Assembly (NCBI GenBank): GCA_023404095.1
Contig: JAEYDD010000041.1
Span: forward strand, 1 to 64,000
Origin: Pseudomonadota bacterium
GTDB lineage: Bacteria; Pseudomonadota; Alphaproteobacteria; Rhizobiales; Rhizobiaceae
Length of the DNA stretch: 64,000 nucleotides
Direction of reading: 5' to 3'
In this document: positions 37,340-45,289 of the stretch, piece by piece
How the letters are laid out: each line of letters opens with the position of its first letter
Position numbering within the stretch: position 1 is the stretch's first letter
Position numbers and translations under genes: made by a program
Notes under the pieces: generated by a model
Seen by the model: the letters and a program-made list of their open reading frames with translations, nothing else
Told to the model about the DNA's origin: nothing
The model's database searches: none

Positions 37340-38404
37340 TTACGAGCCCGGCTGTTTCAGCCGCTTCGACCATTCGCCCGCCTTGCCGAGGCCCGCAGGG
37401 ACCCAGGGTGATCCCTTGAGGCCGAGCTTGCCGCGCAGCCCCATGGCGCCGATGATCAGGCGGTTCATCTGCGACTTGATGAACGGCAGCGATGCGATGT
37501 GCAGGCCGGTGAAGGGGAGGAACGGATTGCGTCGCAGCGAGCCGTAGATCTCGATGCGGGTTGTCTGCTTGTAGCTCGGGCAACGGGCGTGAAAGCCGTG
37601 CGTGTCGGCGACGATCAGCGTGTTGGCCTTCACCACCATCTTGACCGGCTGACCGTATCCGAGCGCCGTCAGTTCGTGCGGCATGATGCGCAGCGAGCCG
37701 CGGGCGGAATACTTGTTCTCGATCGTATCGGCGCTCTCGCTGATGCGTTGTTCCCAGGCAAGCCGCTGGGGCGTGACCTTGTGCGAGCCGGGAACGTAGG
37801 AAAACGGCCCGTCCTCCTCGCCGACGTCCTTGAGGAACAGCCAGGCCTTGGCGGTGGGCTGGAAGGTGTCGCTGTGGAGTGCCGTCTGCGGATCGGCGGC
37901 ACTTTCCCTCGACGGGTTCGAGGCAAGCGCCATCACCACCTGCACGACGAGAAGAGGCTGGCCGTCGCTCGAGGAAACGTATCGCAGGAGGTTGCTCAGG
38001 CGCGGATCGTTGCGGGCAGCCTTGAATCCCGGCAGGCGCTCGAGGTCGCTGTCGTCGATCAGGGCCCGGCGCGTAACCGTGGTGCCCTGCAGCATGTCGT
38101 AACGGTCGAAATCACTGTTCTCCAGTTCGGACGCGACCTTCGCGAACACCTCCGGCGGCAGGAAATTCTCGATCTTGACGAAGCCGTTCTCCTCATACTC
38201 CCGGCGTTGCTCGGGCGTGACCAGGCGCGCCAGCGACTTTCGCCGCCAGTCGGCCATGTCCATGGCGACCGACACGCGCTTTGCGTGCAGCCCCATGCGG
38301 TTCAGCGTCTTGCTGCCAATGATCGGGTTGTCCGCGAAGGACTTGGCGCCCGAGGCAAGCTGGAGGGCATAGAACGGGCTCAGCAGAACGGAAGAAAGGC
38401 GCAT
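37340..38404 (-). CDS. Phytanoyl-CoA dioxygenase (PhyH) family protein
   Basis: A 354-residue non-haem Fe(II)/2-oxoglutarate oxygenase. The iron-binding facial triad is visible as LHSDTF (His177, Asp179) and the distal His in DTHGFHARC (His269 or 272); GFVKIENFLPPEVF and PFSYVPGSHKVTPQRL support the family. Substrate is unknown: PhyH-type enzymes in bacteria hydroxylate lipids, amino acids or natural products. Nothing adjacent fixes the pathway. It is unlinked to the genes on either side: the TerC gene downstream on the same strand and the divergent DUF2865 gene. Confidence 0.85.
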   Translation of the reverse strand: MRLSSVLLSPFYALQLASGAKSFADNPIIGSKTLNRMGLHAKRVSVAMDMADWRRKSLARLVTPEQRREYEENGFVKIENFLPPEVFAKVASELENSDFDRYDMLQGTTVTRRALIDDSDLERLPGFKAARNDPRLSNLLRYVSSSDGQPLLVVQVVMALASNPSRESAADPQTALHSDTFQPTAKAWLFLKDVGEEDGPFSYVPGSHKVTPQRLAWEQRISESADTIENKYSARGSLRIMPHELTALGYGQPVKMVVKANTLIVADTHGFHARCPSYKQTTRIEIYGSLRRNPFLPFTGLHIASLPFIKSQMNRLIIGAMGLRGKLGLKGSPWVPAGLGKAGEWSKRLKQPGS

Positions 38405-38691
38405 GCAAAACCTGCTTTTGCTGATGATCTCAAGAAACCGGCAAAATCGGCTGCGCAGATGCAGACGCCACGCGCGCGATCAGCCGGTTCGGCTGCTTTT
38501 TGCTACACCATGGGCAGGGCGATAGCAATTCTGGCACCGGAAACATGAGTTAGGAAATCATCTATTTTTGACATTCGTCAGCGGGGTTAATCACATTTCC
38601 AGGAGCGCGTTGCGCAAACAGGACAGCCACCTATGATCGAGCCATGTTCGCGCCCTGCCCCGGCAACAGACACGAAAAAGGAACGGTTCAA

Positions 38692-39798
38692 GTGCCCGCT
38701 CGCCTCCGCCGCTCGAAAATCCTGGCAGCCGCCGTCGTGCTGTCATGCTATTCGCTGCCAGCTGCGGCGTCGGATATCTGCGCCGAGTTGCAGGCCCGCC
38801 TGGCGAGTGTGCCCGTGACTGTGGATGTTCAGGACCGCACACAGATCTATTCCAGCGCGATCAGCCGCCAGAACCTCGAACTGCGCAAGGCGCGCTCGGA
38901 CCTGCGCAAGCTCGGCTGCAGTGACGGCAGCATCACGGTCTATGGCTCGTCAGGCGGCAGCGAATGCGCTGCGATCGCCGCATCCGTCAGCGAGATGGAG
39001 CGCAACCTGCAAATCCTCGAGAAGAAGCGAAGCGAAGCATCTTTCGTCGCCGACGACCGCGCCGTCCGCACGCGGATCCTGTCCGAGATGGCCTTGAACG
39101 GTTGCGACACCACCGCATCCATCGAAGTCGGGACAACGGACGACGGGGATGGGCTCCCGACGGAAGAAGGAGGATGGGACGGCAACATGCGGCGCAGTAT
39201 GCCCACCACTTTCAGCAATGCCGCCGGGGCCGCCATGCCGGGTGCTGCACTCTCCGGCGAAGCGCTGAGAACGGTCTGCGTCAGGACCTGCGACGGTGGC
39301 TTCTTCCCCGTCTCCTCTTCTGCCTCGCCGATCGATTTCCGCCGCGATCAGCGCGCCTGCGCAGCCATGTGCCCGCAGACCGAGACGGAGCTCTTCTATC
39401 AGCCGCTCGAATCGCCGGATAGCCGCGATATGGTGTCCACGGTCACGGGCGAGCCCTATTCCGCCCTGCCCAACGCCTTCGCCTATCAAAGCCGCGATCT
39501 TTCCATGGATAGCAGTTGCGGCTGCGACCTCGGTGCCTACCATCGCAAGATGAGCGTGACGGATCCGTCCTCCTCGAACGGTTCCGGTGGTGGAAGCGCA
39601 TCCGGCACGACGCGGCAGGATGTCGGTTCGGTCACCACGATCCGTATCCACCCCGTCGCCAAGGCTCCCGAGCAGGCAAAGGCGATCGAGGAACGTCCCT
39701 ACGATCCGAACGAGAAAAAGGTTCGCATCGTCGGCCCGGTCTTCCTGCCGAACGACCAGCCGGCCCTCGATCTGCACCATCCCGCCGGTTCCGACTGA
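38692..39798 (+). CDS. DUF2865-type exported protein
   Basis: A 368-residue predicted exported protein of the DUF2865 family. The signal peptide (ARLRRSKILAAAVVLSCYSL, AAAS cut) is followed by a helical domain with LQARLASVPVTVDVQDRTQIY, LELRKARSDLRKLGCSD and MERNLQILEKKR. A Cys-rich later part follows (CVRTCDGGFFPV, CAAMCPQTETELFY, CGCDLGAYH), likely disulphide-bonded. Function unknown. I favour a GTG at 38692 because AAGGAA lies eight bases upstream and the signal peptide then starts cleanly; an ATG at 38644 would add 16 residues. It is next to convergent bluB. Confidence 0.78.
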   Translation: MPARLRRSKILAAAVVLSCYSLPAAASDICAELQARLASVPVTVDVQDRTQIYSSAISRQNLELRKARSDLRKLGCSDGSITVYGSSGGSECAAIAASVSEMERNLQILEKKRSEASFVADDRAVRTRILSEMALNGCDTTASIEVGTTDDGDGLPTEEGGWDGNMRRSMPTTFSNAAGAAMPGAALSGEALRTVCVRTCDGGFFPVSSSASPIDFRRDQRACAAMCPQTETELFYQPLESPDSRDMVSTVTGEPYSALPNAFAYQSRDLSMDSSCGCDLGAYHRKMSVTDPSSSNGSGGGSASGTTRQDVGSVTTIRIHPVAKAPEQAKAIEERPYDPNEKKVRIVGPVFLPNDQPALDLHHPAGSD

Positions 39799-39878
39799 AG
39801 CATGTCGCGCAAAAAGTGTAGCGGCCTTCCGGTGCCGACAGGCGCAGGCGCGACACGCCTACAGCAACCGGACCGAAC

Positions 39879-40565
39879 TTACTCGGACCGTCCCCACCGA
39901 TCCGTATGGATGAGGTCCTCCAGCGGCAGTCGTTGCCGCCAGCCTTTGACTGCCAGTTCCGGCTCCTGGTAGAGCGCATCGACGTAGCCGAGGCAGAGCC
40001 ACGCCACGATCTCGATCCGATCGGGAATGCCGAGAAGCGTGCGGATGTCGTCTTCGTGGAAGATACTGACCCAGCCGACGCCGACCCCTTCGGCGCGCGC
40101 GGCAAGCCAAAGGTTCTGCACGGCACATACCGTCGAATAGACGTCCATCCGCGGATTGTGCGTGCGCCCCAGCACGACGCTCCCGGCACGGTCAGGATCG
40201 CAGGTCACACAGAGGCTGACCGGCGCCTTGAGGATGCCTTCCAGCTTGAGCGAGCGGTAAAGGTCCTGCCGCTCGCCGACAAAGAGGTCGGCAGCCTCCG
40301 CATTGGCCCGCTGGAACGCCCGGTGTGCGCCTGCCTTGACCGCGGCGTCGCGGATGACGACGAAGCTCCATGGCTGCATGAAACCGACCGAAGGCGCGTT
40401 GTGGGCGGCCTGCAGAAGCCGGCGCAGCACGGGCTCGGGAATGGGGTCCGGCAGGAACTGGTCGCGAACGTCGCGGCGCGTTTCGATGGCGCGATAGACA
40501 GCATCCCTCTCAGAAGGCGAAAACGGGTATGCGGGGGCCTGTTCGCCCCGGCTGGAAGGTCGCAT
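39879..40565 (-). CDS. bluB: 5,6-dimethylbenzimidazole synthase
   Basis: BluB converts reduced FMN with O2 into 5,6-dimethylbenzimidazole, the lower ligand of vitamin B12. The 228-residue nitroreductase-fold protein shows AIETRRDVRDQFLPDPIPE, AAHNAPSVGFMQPWSFVVI, CVTCDPDRAGSVVLGR and AVQNLWLAARAEGVGVGWVSI. The ATG at 40565 has GGGGAG six bases upstream; in-frame starts further upstream fall within the riboswitch region and are unlikely. A cobalamin riboswitch on the same strand lies directly upstream, so expression should fall when B12 is plentiful, as is usual for B12-synthesis genes. Confidence 0.93.
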   Translation of the reverse strand: MRPSSRGEQAPAYPFSPSERDAVYRAIETRRDVRDQFLPDPIPEPVLRRLLQAAHNAPSVGFMQPWSFVVIRDAAVKAGAHRAFQRANAEAADLFVGERQDLYRSLKLEGILKAPVSLCVTCDPDRAGSVVLGRTHNPRMDVYSTVCAVQNLWLAARAEGVGVGWVSIFHEDDIRTLLGIPDRIEIVAWLCLGYVDALYQEPELAVKGWRQRLPLEDLIHTDRWGRSE

Positions 40566-40626
40566 CGTCATCTCCCCAACAATGCCTTCGACCATCCGCC
40601 GTCCGCGCGGGCAGGTCCATCTCGCC

Positions 40627-40815
40627 AGGCCGGTCTTCTGACTCCGGTTCAACCGGCGCAGCCAGCCTTCCCGGCCCGAAAGCCAGTGGCATGAAACGGA
40701 AGGATGCCCTTCCTGGCCTTGCCGTCCCCGTCACAGCGTTGGGCACGTTCCGGGTTCGGGCGAGCCCCCACCGGATTCCCGATTCTCCCCGCGCATGACG
40801 CGGGGCACCTGACGG
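40627..40815 (-). ncRNA. Cobalamin (B12) riboswitch upstream of bluB
   Basis: On the minus strand this 190-base leader begins GTCAGGTGCC, has GGGAATCCGGTG, the B12-box GCCACTGG at 40690-40683, and ends GGAGTCAGAAGACCGGCC, the family's conserved 3' end. The long GC stems between these fit the cobalamin fold. Its 3' end lies about 60 bases before the bluB start, leaving room for a sequester or terminator helix. Class (adenosylcobalamin or hydroxocobalamin) is not decided. Confidence 0.92.
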
Positions 40816-40895
40816 CGCCATTTGCCCATAGCCGGACGCGCTGCGCAAGCCTGTCGGCGGCTCAGCTATGTCGCAATGACGCCAACCGCCTTCCC

Positions 40896-42428
40896 TCAAG
40901 CGGCCTGGATACTGTTCGGATCGTCCGTGCCGAATTTGGCCCCGGCGAAGATCGCGCGGTTTCGGCCACCGTTCTTCGCCTCGTAGAGAGCATGGTCCGC
41001 CATCTGCATGATCCCGTCAAGCGATCGACCGTGCTCGGGGAAGCTCGCAGCGCCTGCGCTTCCGCCGACGCTCAGAAGCTGCCCGCCAAAGGGGACCGGC
41101 AGCTGTGCGTCGCGCACAAGCGCCTGTGCCAGCGCAAGGATCGCTGCCCGATCGCCCTCGCCCGGGATCACCATCGCAAACTCGTCACCGCCGAGCCGCG
41201 CAAGCGTGCCCCGGGCGCCGATTCTGTTGCGGAAGCGATCCGTGATCGCCCTCAGCACCGCATCTCCGGCAGCATGACCGTGGCTATCGTTCACTTGCTT
41301 GAACCGGTCCAGATCCACGGCAATCACGGCGAAGGGCGCGGTTGCCTTCGCCGTCAGACCACGGACGATTTCCTCGAAGCCGGACCGGTTGAGGACGCCG
41401 GTCAAGGCATCGTGTCGGGCGAGGCGGGCGTTGCGCGCCTCGCTCCGCTCCAGCGCCCGTACAAGCGAGGAGAACTTCCAGGCAACGAAGCCCATGACGG
41501 CGACGAAGATCGCCACCAGTGCGGTGATCTGCGGGACCGCCATCGTCCAGACGAACGAGCCGGGCCGGTTCGGACGCCAGGACGCCACCATCGGATTGAA
41601 CGCATCGCCGCCGACGCCGGTGGTCAGCAGGTCTTCGTCTACAAGCGTGATGGGCGAGAAGCCGAGATCGGTAAGCCCCAGCCGCTGCTGCGACCGCTGA
41701 AGCATCTCCGCCGTCATCGGCTTGACCGTAACCATCAGCACCGGCGTCTTGCGATGATCGGGAATGAACAGTCGGCGCGGTACCACTGCCTGAACCACGA
41801 CGATACTCATGGTTCCTTCGATCATGCGCATGCCGGTCACGCTGATGCTTGGGATGGACGGCGAGAGAAGGTCGTCGGAGGCATGCGGTCTGTCGAGGAT
41901 CCAGCCGTCGCGCGTGCGCCGCAACGCTTCGTAATAGCTTGCCTCGGCCCGCTTCGTCAGGTCGATGATCCAGTAAAGCAGGTTGCCGGAGCTCTTGGCC
42001 TCGACGGCGCGCCCGTCCCTCATCGCAAAAACCGGTCCACCGGCGCTGGTGGCAAACACCATCCAAGAGAATCCGGAATCAGCTCGCATCAGATGACGCA
42101 GGTCGCGCCGGACGAATTCTTCGCTGACCGTTCCGGTTCCCAGCTCGTCGAAGCTCTTGTCCCAGAATGAGATGCCGCTCTGGTAGAGCACCACCTGTTC
42201 TATCTGATGGCGGAACTCGTTCTTGACCAGGGTCTTTTCGGTGGTCGCGACGAAGTCGTTCGCCTGCCGGACGGAATAGTCCAGCACCATGAAATTGGCG
42301 CAGGCGAAAAGCGCGACGATCGCGACGGCCGCGATGCCGATCGTAATCTTCATCCGTCTGCGGCGCTGAGCCCCCAGCTCAATCACCAGATCCGACTTGC
42401 CTATCCCCGCCGACATGCGCGCGCTCAT
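40896..42428 (-). CDS. Membrane diguanylate cyclase with CHASE4-like sensor
   Basis: A 510-residue protein. A membrane helix (about 29-48, IGIAAVAIVALFACANFM) is followed by a periplasmic sensor (about 50-300) of CHASE4 type, with DYSVRQANDFVATTEKTLV and YQSGISFWDKSFDELG. A second membrane helix follows (about 300-325, ITALVAIFVAVMGFVAWKF), then a GGDEF domain. HDALTGVLNRSGFEEI opens it, DRFKQVNDSHGHAAGDAVL follows, and the active-site loop is an intact GGDEF at 413-417. The inhibitory RxxD upstream of GGDEF is absent, so product feedback is not expected. It makes cyclic di-GMP in response to an unknown periplasmic signal. The ATG at 42428 lacks a strong ribosome site. Confidence 0.92.
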   Translation of the reverse strand: MSARMSAGIGKSDLVIELGAQRRRRMKITIGIAAVAIVALFACANFMVLDYSVRQANDFVATTEKTLVKNEFRHQIEQVVLYQSGISFWDKSFDELGTGTVSEEFVRRDLRHLMRADSGFSWMVFATSAGGPVFAMRDGRAVEAKSSGNLLYWIIDLTKRAEASYYEALRRTRDGWILDRPHASDDLLSPSIPSISVTGMRMIEGTMSIVVVQAVVPRRLFIPDHRKTPVLMVTVKPMTAEMLQRSQQRLGLTDLGFSPITLVDEDLLTTGVGGDAFNPMVASWRPNRPGSFVWTMAVPQITALVAIFVAVMGFVAWKFSSLVRALERSEARNARLARHDALTGVLNRSGFEEIVRGLTAKATAPFAVIAVDLDRFKQVNDSHGHAAGDAVLRAITDRFRNRIGARGTLARLGGDEFAMVIPGEGDRAAILALAQALVRDAQLPVPFGGQLLSVGGSAGAASFPEHGRSLDGIMQMADHALYEAKNGGRNRAIFAGAKFGTDDPNSIQAA

Positions 42429-42537
42429 TCTGCCGCGTTTCGTTCTTCTTGGCCGGAGACTAGCGGGGAAGGCGGAAAATTCGCTTAAACAAGCTGGTGT
42501 TCAAAACGTTAAGGCCGCATTTCCGAAGCACACCACG

Positions 42538-43356
42538 TCACGGTGCGTAACGAACATAGGCGAAGGCGGATCCGTCCGGTGACCAGTTCGGAACGTTCAT
42601 CGTCCCCTGCCCGCCGAGAAGCTCGAACAGCACCCGCGCATTGCCGCCATCCGCATCCATCAGCCGCAGGCGGACCTTTTGGTCGCGAGGATGATCGACT
42701 ACGTCCCCGTCATAGGAAAGCACCAGCAGCGACTTTCCGTCCGGCGACGGATGCGGGAACCAGTCGCCGTAGATGCTGTTCGTAATCCGCTGCAGATCGC
42801 TTCCGTCCGGCCGGATTCGCCAGACCTGCATGCGGCCCGTCCGGCTGGAATTGAAGTAGATCCAGCCGTCCGACGACCAGTCGGGGCCGTCATTGCGCCC
42901 CTCGCCGAACGTGAGGCGCGTTTCCTCTCCGCCGGCGACAGGCATCGTGTAGATGTCGAATTCGTCGTTCCGGATGCCGCAGTAGCAGACATGCGCCCCG
43001 TCCGGCGACCAACCGTGCCAGTATGACGGAAGCGACTTGGTCAGAAGGCGTGGCATGCCGCCTTCGGCCGGCAGCACGTAGACGGCCGACTTGCCGAACA
43101 TGGTCTTGTCGGTGATGGCAAGCCACAGCCCGTCCGGCGAAGGGCCATGATCGTTGTTACAGCGAATGGCGAACCCGGTGTCGATCGGCTCCGGTTCCCC
43201 GCCGTCGAGCCACAGCCTGAACAACCCGCCATCAGCGTTGACGATTAGATGGCTGCCATCCGGGGCGAAGTTCGGCGCCTCGACAAGATCGTCCGTCTGC
43301 CAGACGATGTAGGTCTCCCCGGTTTCGATGTCATGGATCTCGACGGAGCTGCGCAT
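42538..43356 (-). CDS. TolB-like beta-propeller protein
   Basis: A 272-residue protein made of TolB/WD40-like (PD40) blades, each with a SPDG or APDG turn: NFAPDGSHLIVNADG, SPDGLWLAI, SPDGAHVCYCG, SSDGWIYFNSSRTG, SPDGKSLLVLS and SPDGSAFAYV. The start MRSSVEIHDIETGETY at 43356 is 16 nt downstream of nadE, so it is probably co-transcribed with nadE. No signal peptide is visible, so it looks cytoplasmic, unlike TolB itself. Function and ligand are unknown; a role in carbohydrate or stress binding is speculative. Confidence 0.82.
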   Translation of the reverse strand: MRSSVEIHDIETGETYIVWQTDDLVEAPNFAPDGSHLIVNADGGLFRLWLDGGEPEPIDTGFAIRCNNDHGPSPDGLWLAITDKTMFGKSAVYVLPAEGGMPRLLTKSLPSYWHGWSPDGAHVCYCGIRNDEFDIYTMPVAGGEETRLTFGEGRNDGPDWSSDGWIYFNSSRTGRMQVWRIRPDGSDLQRITNSIYGDWFPHPSPDGKSLLVLSYDGDVVDHPRDQKVRLRLMDADGGNARVLFELLGGQGTMNVPNWSPDGSAFAYVRYAP

Positions 43357-43372
43357 CGCAAATCCCTGTTCT

Positions 43373-45049
43373 TCAGCGGTCGCGGAACCGGTTGGTGATC
43401 GGATAGCGGCGGTCGCGGCCAAAATTCTTCTTCGTAATCTTCACGCCCGGCGCGGACTGCCGGCGCTTGTATTCCGCGATGTAGAGAAGGTGCTCGACGC
43501 GATGTACGGTCGCCTCGTCGTGCCCGCGCGCCACGATCTCTTCGGTGCCCATCTCGTTTTCGACCAGGCATTCGAGGATGTCGTCCAGCACCGGATAGGG
43601 CGGCAGCGAATCCTGGTCGGTCTGGTTCGGCCGCAGCTCCGCAGACGGAGCCTTGTCTATGATGTTTTTCGGAATCACTTCGCCGGCGGGGCCGAGCGCG
43701 CCGGGCGGCACGGTGGTGTTGCGCCACCGCGAGAGCGCATAGACCTGCATCTTGTACAGGTCCTTGATCGGGTTGAACCCGCCGTTCATGTCGCCATAGA
43801 GCGTGGCGTAGCCGACGGACATCTCAGACTTATTGCCGGTCGTCACCACCATCGAGCCGAACTTGTTGGAGATCGCCATCAGGATCGTGCCGCGCGCCCG
43901 GCTCTGCAGGTTCTCTTCGGTGATTCCCTGCTCGGTGCCCTCGAACATGTCAGAAAGCGCCTCCATGAAGCCCGTCACCGGCGACTCGATCGGCACGATG
44001 TCGTAACGGCACCCAAGCGCCCTGGCGCAGGCCGCCGCATCTGTCAGCGATTCCTGCGAGGTGTAGCGATAGGGCAGCATGATGCAGCGCACGCGCTCCT
44101 CGCCGAGCGCATCGACCGCGATCGCCGCACAGATGGCCGAATCGATGCCGCCGGAAAGGCCGAGCACCACGTTCTTGAAGCCGTTCTTGTTGACATAGTC
44201 GCGAAAGCCCAGGACGCAGGCGCGGTAGTCCGCCTCCTCGCGTTCGGGAAGTCTGGACATCGGACCGCCGTCGCAATGCCAGACGCCGTCCACCTTCTTC
44301 CAGGTCACGAGCGCGATCGTTTCCTCGAACTGGCTCATCTGGAAGGCGAGCGTCTTGTCGGCATTGAGCCCGAAGCTTGCGCCGTCGAACACCAGTTCGT
44401 CCTGGCCGCCGAGCTGGTTGGCGAAGACGAGCGGAAGCCCGGTCTCGATCACCTGTTTCAGCGCCACCTGCTGGCGGACCTCCACCTTGCCGCGGTAGTA
44501 GGGCGAACCGTTGGGGACCAGCAGCAGCTCGGCGCCGCTTTCAGCCAGCGTCTCGCAGACGCCGAGATCGTTCCAGATCTCCTCGCAGATCGGAATGCCG
44601 AGACGGACGCCGCGAAAATTCACCGGCCCCGGCATCGCCCCTTCGACAAAGACGCGCTTTTCGTCGAACTCGCCGTAGTTGGGCAGGTCGAGCTTGTCGC
44701 GCAGGACCAGCACCTTGCCGCCATCCAGCACTGCCACCGAGTTGTGGCGCCCGGCCTCGCCCTGGCGGGGGAAGCCGACAATGACGCCGGGACCGCCGTC
44801 GGCCGTGTCCGCAGCAAGTCCATCCACCGCCGCCTGGCAGGCCTTGAGAAAGGCGGGCTTGAGCACGAGGTCCTCCGGCGGGTAGCCCGAGATGAAAAGC
44901 TCCGTCAGAAGCAAAAGGTCTGCGCCCTGCCGGGCCGCATCCTCGCGGGCCGCCCGCGCCTTGGCCAGATTGCCCGCCACATCGCCCACCGTCGGATTGA
45001 GCTGCGCAACCGCGATGCGAAGTGTCGTCCTGTCGTTGTTACCGGTCAT
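43373..45049 (-). CDS. nadE: Glutamine-dependent NAD+ synthetase
   Basis: A 558-residue two-domain enzyme. The N-terminal nitrilase-type amidase (about 1-260) shows LRIAVAQLNPTVGDVAGN, LLLLTELFISGYPPEDL with the catalytic Glu, and the nucleophile Cys in LGIPICEEIWND. The C-terminal synthetase has the PP-loop GLSGGIDSAICAAIA, then YRYTSQESL and VTTGNKSEMSVGYATLYGDM. It makes NAD+ from deamido-NAD+ with ATP and ammonia from glutamine. The ATG at 45049 has GAGGAT seven bases upstream. It heads a short operon with the TolB-like gene and is divergent from the phosphoglycerol transferase. Confidence 0.96.
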   Translation of the reverse strand: MTGNNDRTTLRIAVAQLNPTVGDVAGNLAKARAAREDAARQGADLLLLTELFISGYPPEDLVLKPAFLKACQAAVDGLAADTADGGPGVIVGFPRQGEAGRHNSVAVLDGGKVLVLRDKLDLPNYGEFDEKRVFVEGAMPGPVNFRGVRLGIPICEEIWNDLGVCETLAESGAELLLVPNGSPYYRGKVEVRQQVALKQVIETGLPLVFANQLGGQDELVFDGASFGLNADKTLAFQMSQFEETIALVTWKKVDGVWHCDGGPMSRLPEREEADYRACVLGFRDYVNKNGFKNVVLGLSGGIDSAICAAIAVDALGEERVRCIMLPYRYTSQESLTDAAACARALGCRYDIVPIESPVTGFMEALSDMFEGTEQGITEENLQSRARGTILMAISNKFGSMVVTTGNKSEMSVGYATLYGDMNGGFNPIKDLYKMQVYALSRWRNTTVPPGALGPAGEVIPKNIIDKAPSAELRPNQTDQDSLPPYPVLDDILECLVENEMGTEEIVARGHDEATVHRVEHLLYIAEYKRRQSAPGVKITKKNFGRDRRYPITNRFRDR

Positions 45050-45289
45050 TTCGATCCTCAAGCGTCTCGCCCCGAACGCGTCGGGTCCGAATGCTCTTTA
45101 GAGGATGACGGGCCGTTTGAAAACGAAGGCTTTTCGATTGACGCCTTTGCCGGCCGCCACCGTGCTGGACGGCCCGCTCCCTGAGGAAGGACAGGTCACG
45201 GGGTTGTAGTCAGGTGCGCATTCATCCCCTGTTCAAGATGACAACGATATGACAGATAAGCGAAAATTTTGTGAAGTCTGGAGTAGCGT

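Noticed and set aside
40529..40798. A plus-strand open frame over the bluB leader
   Set aside because: It overlaps the cobalamin riboswitch in antisense and has no recognisable product or good start.
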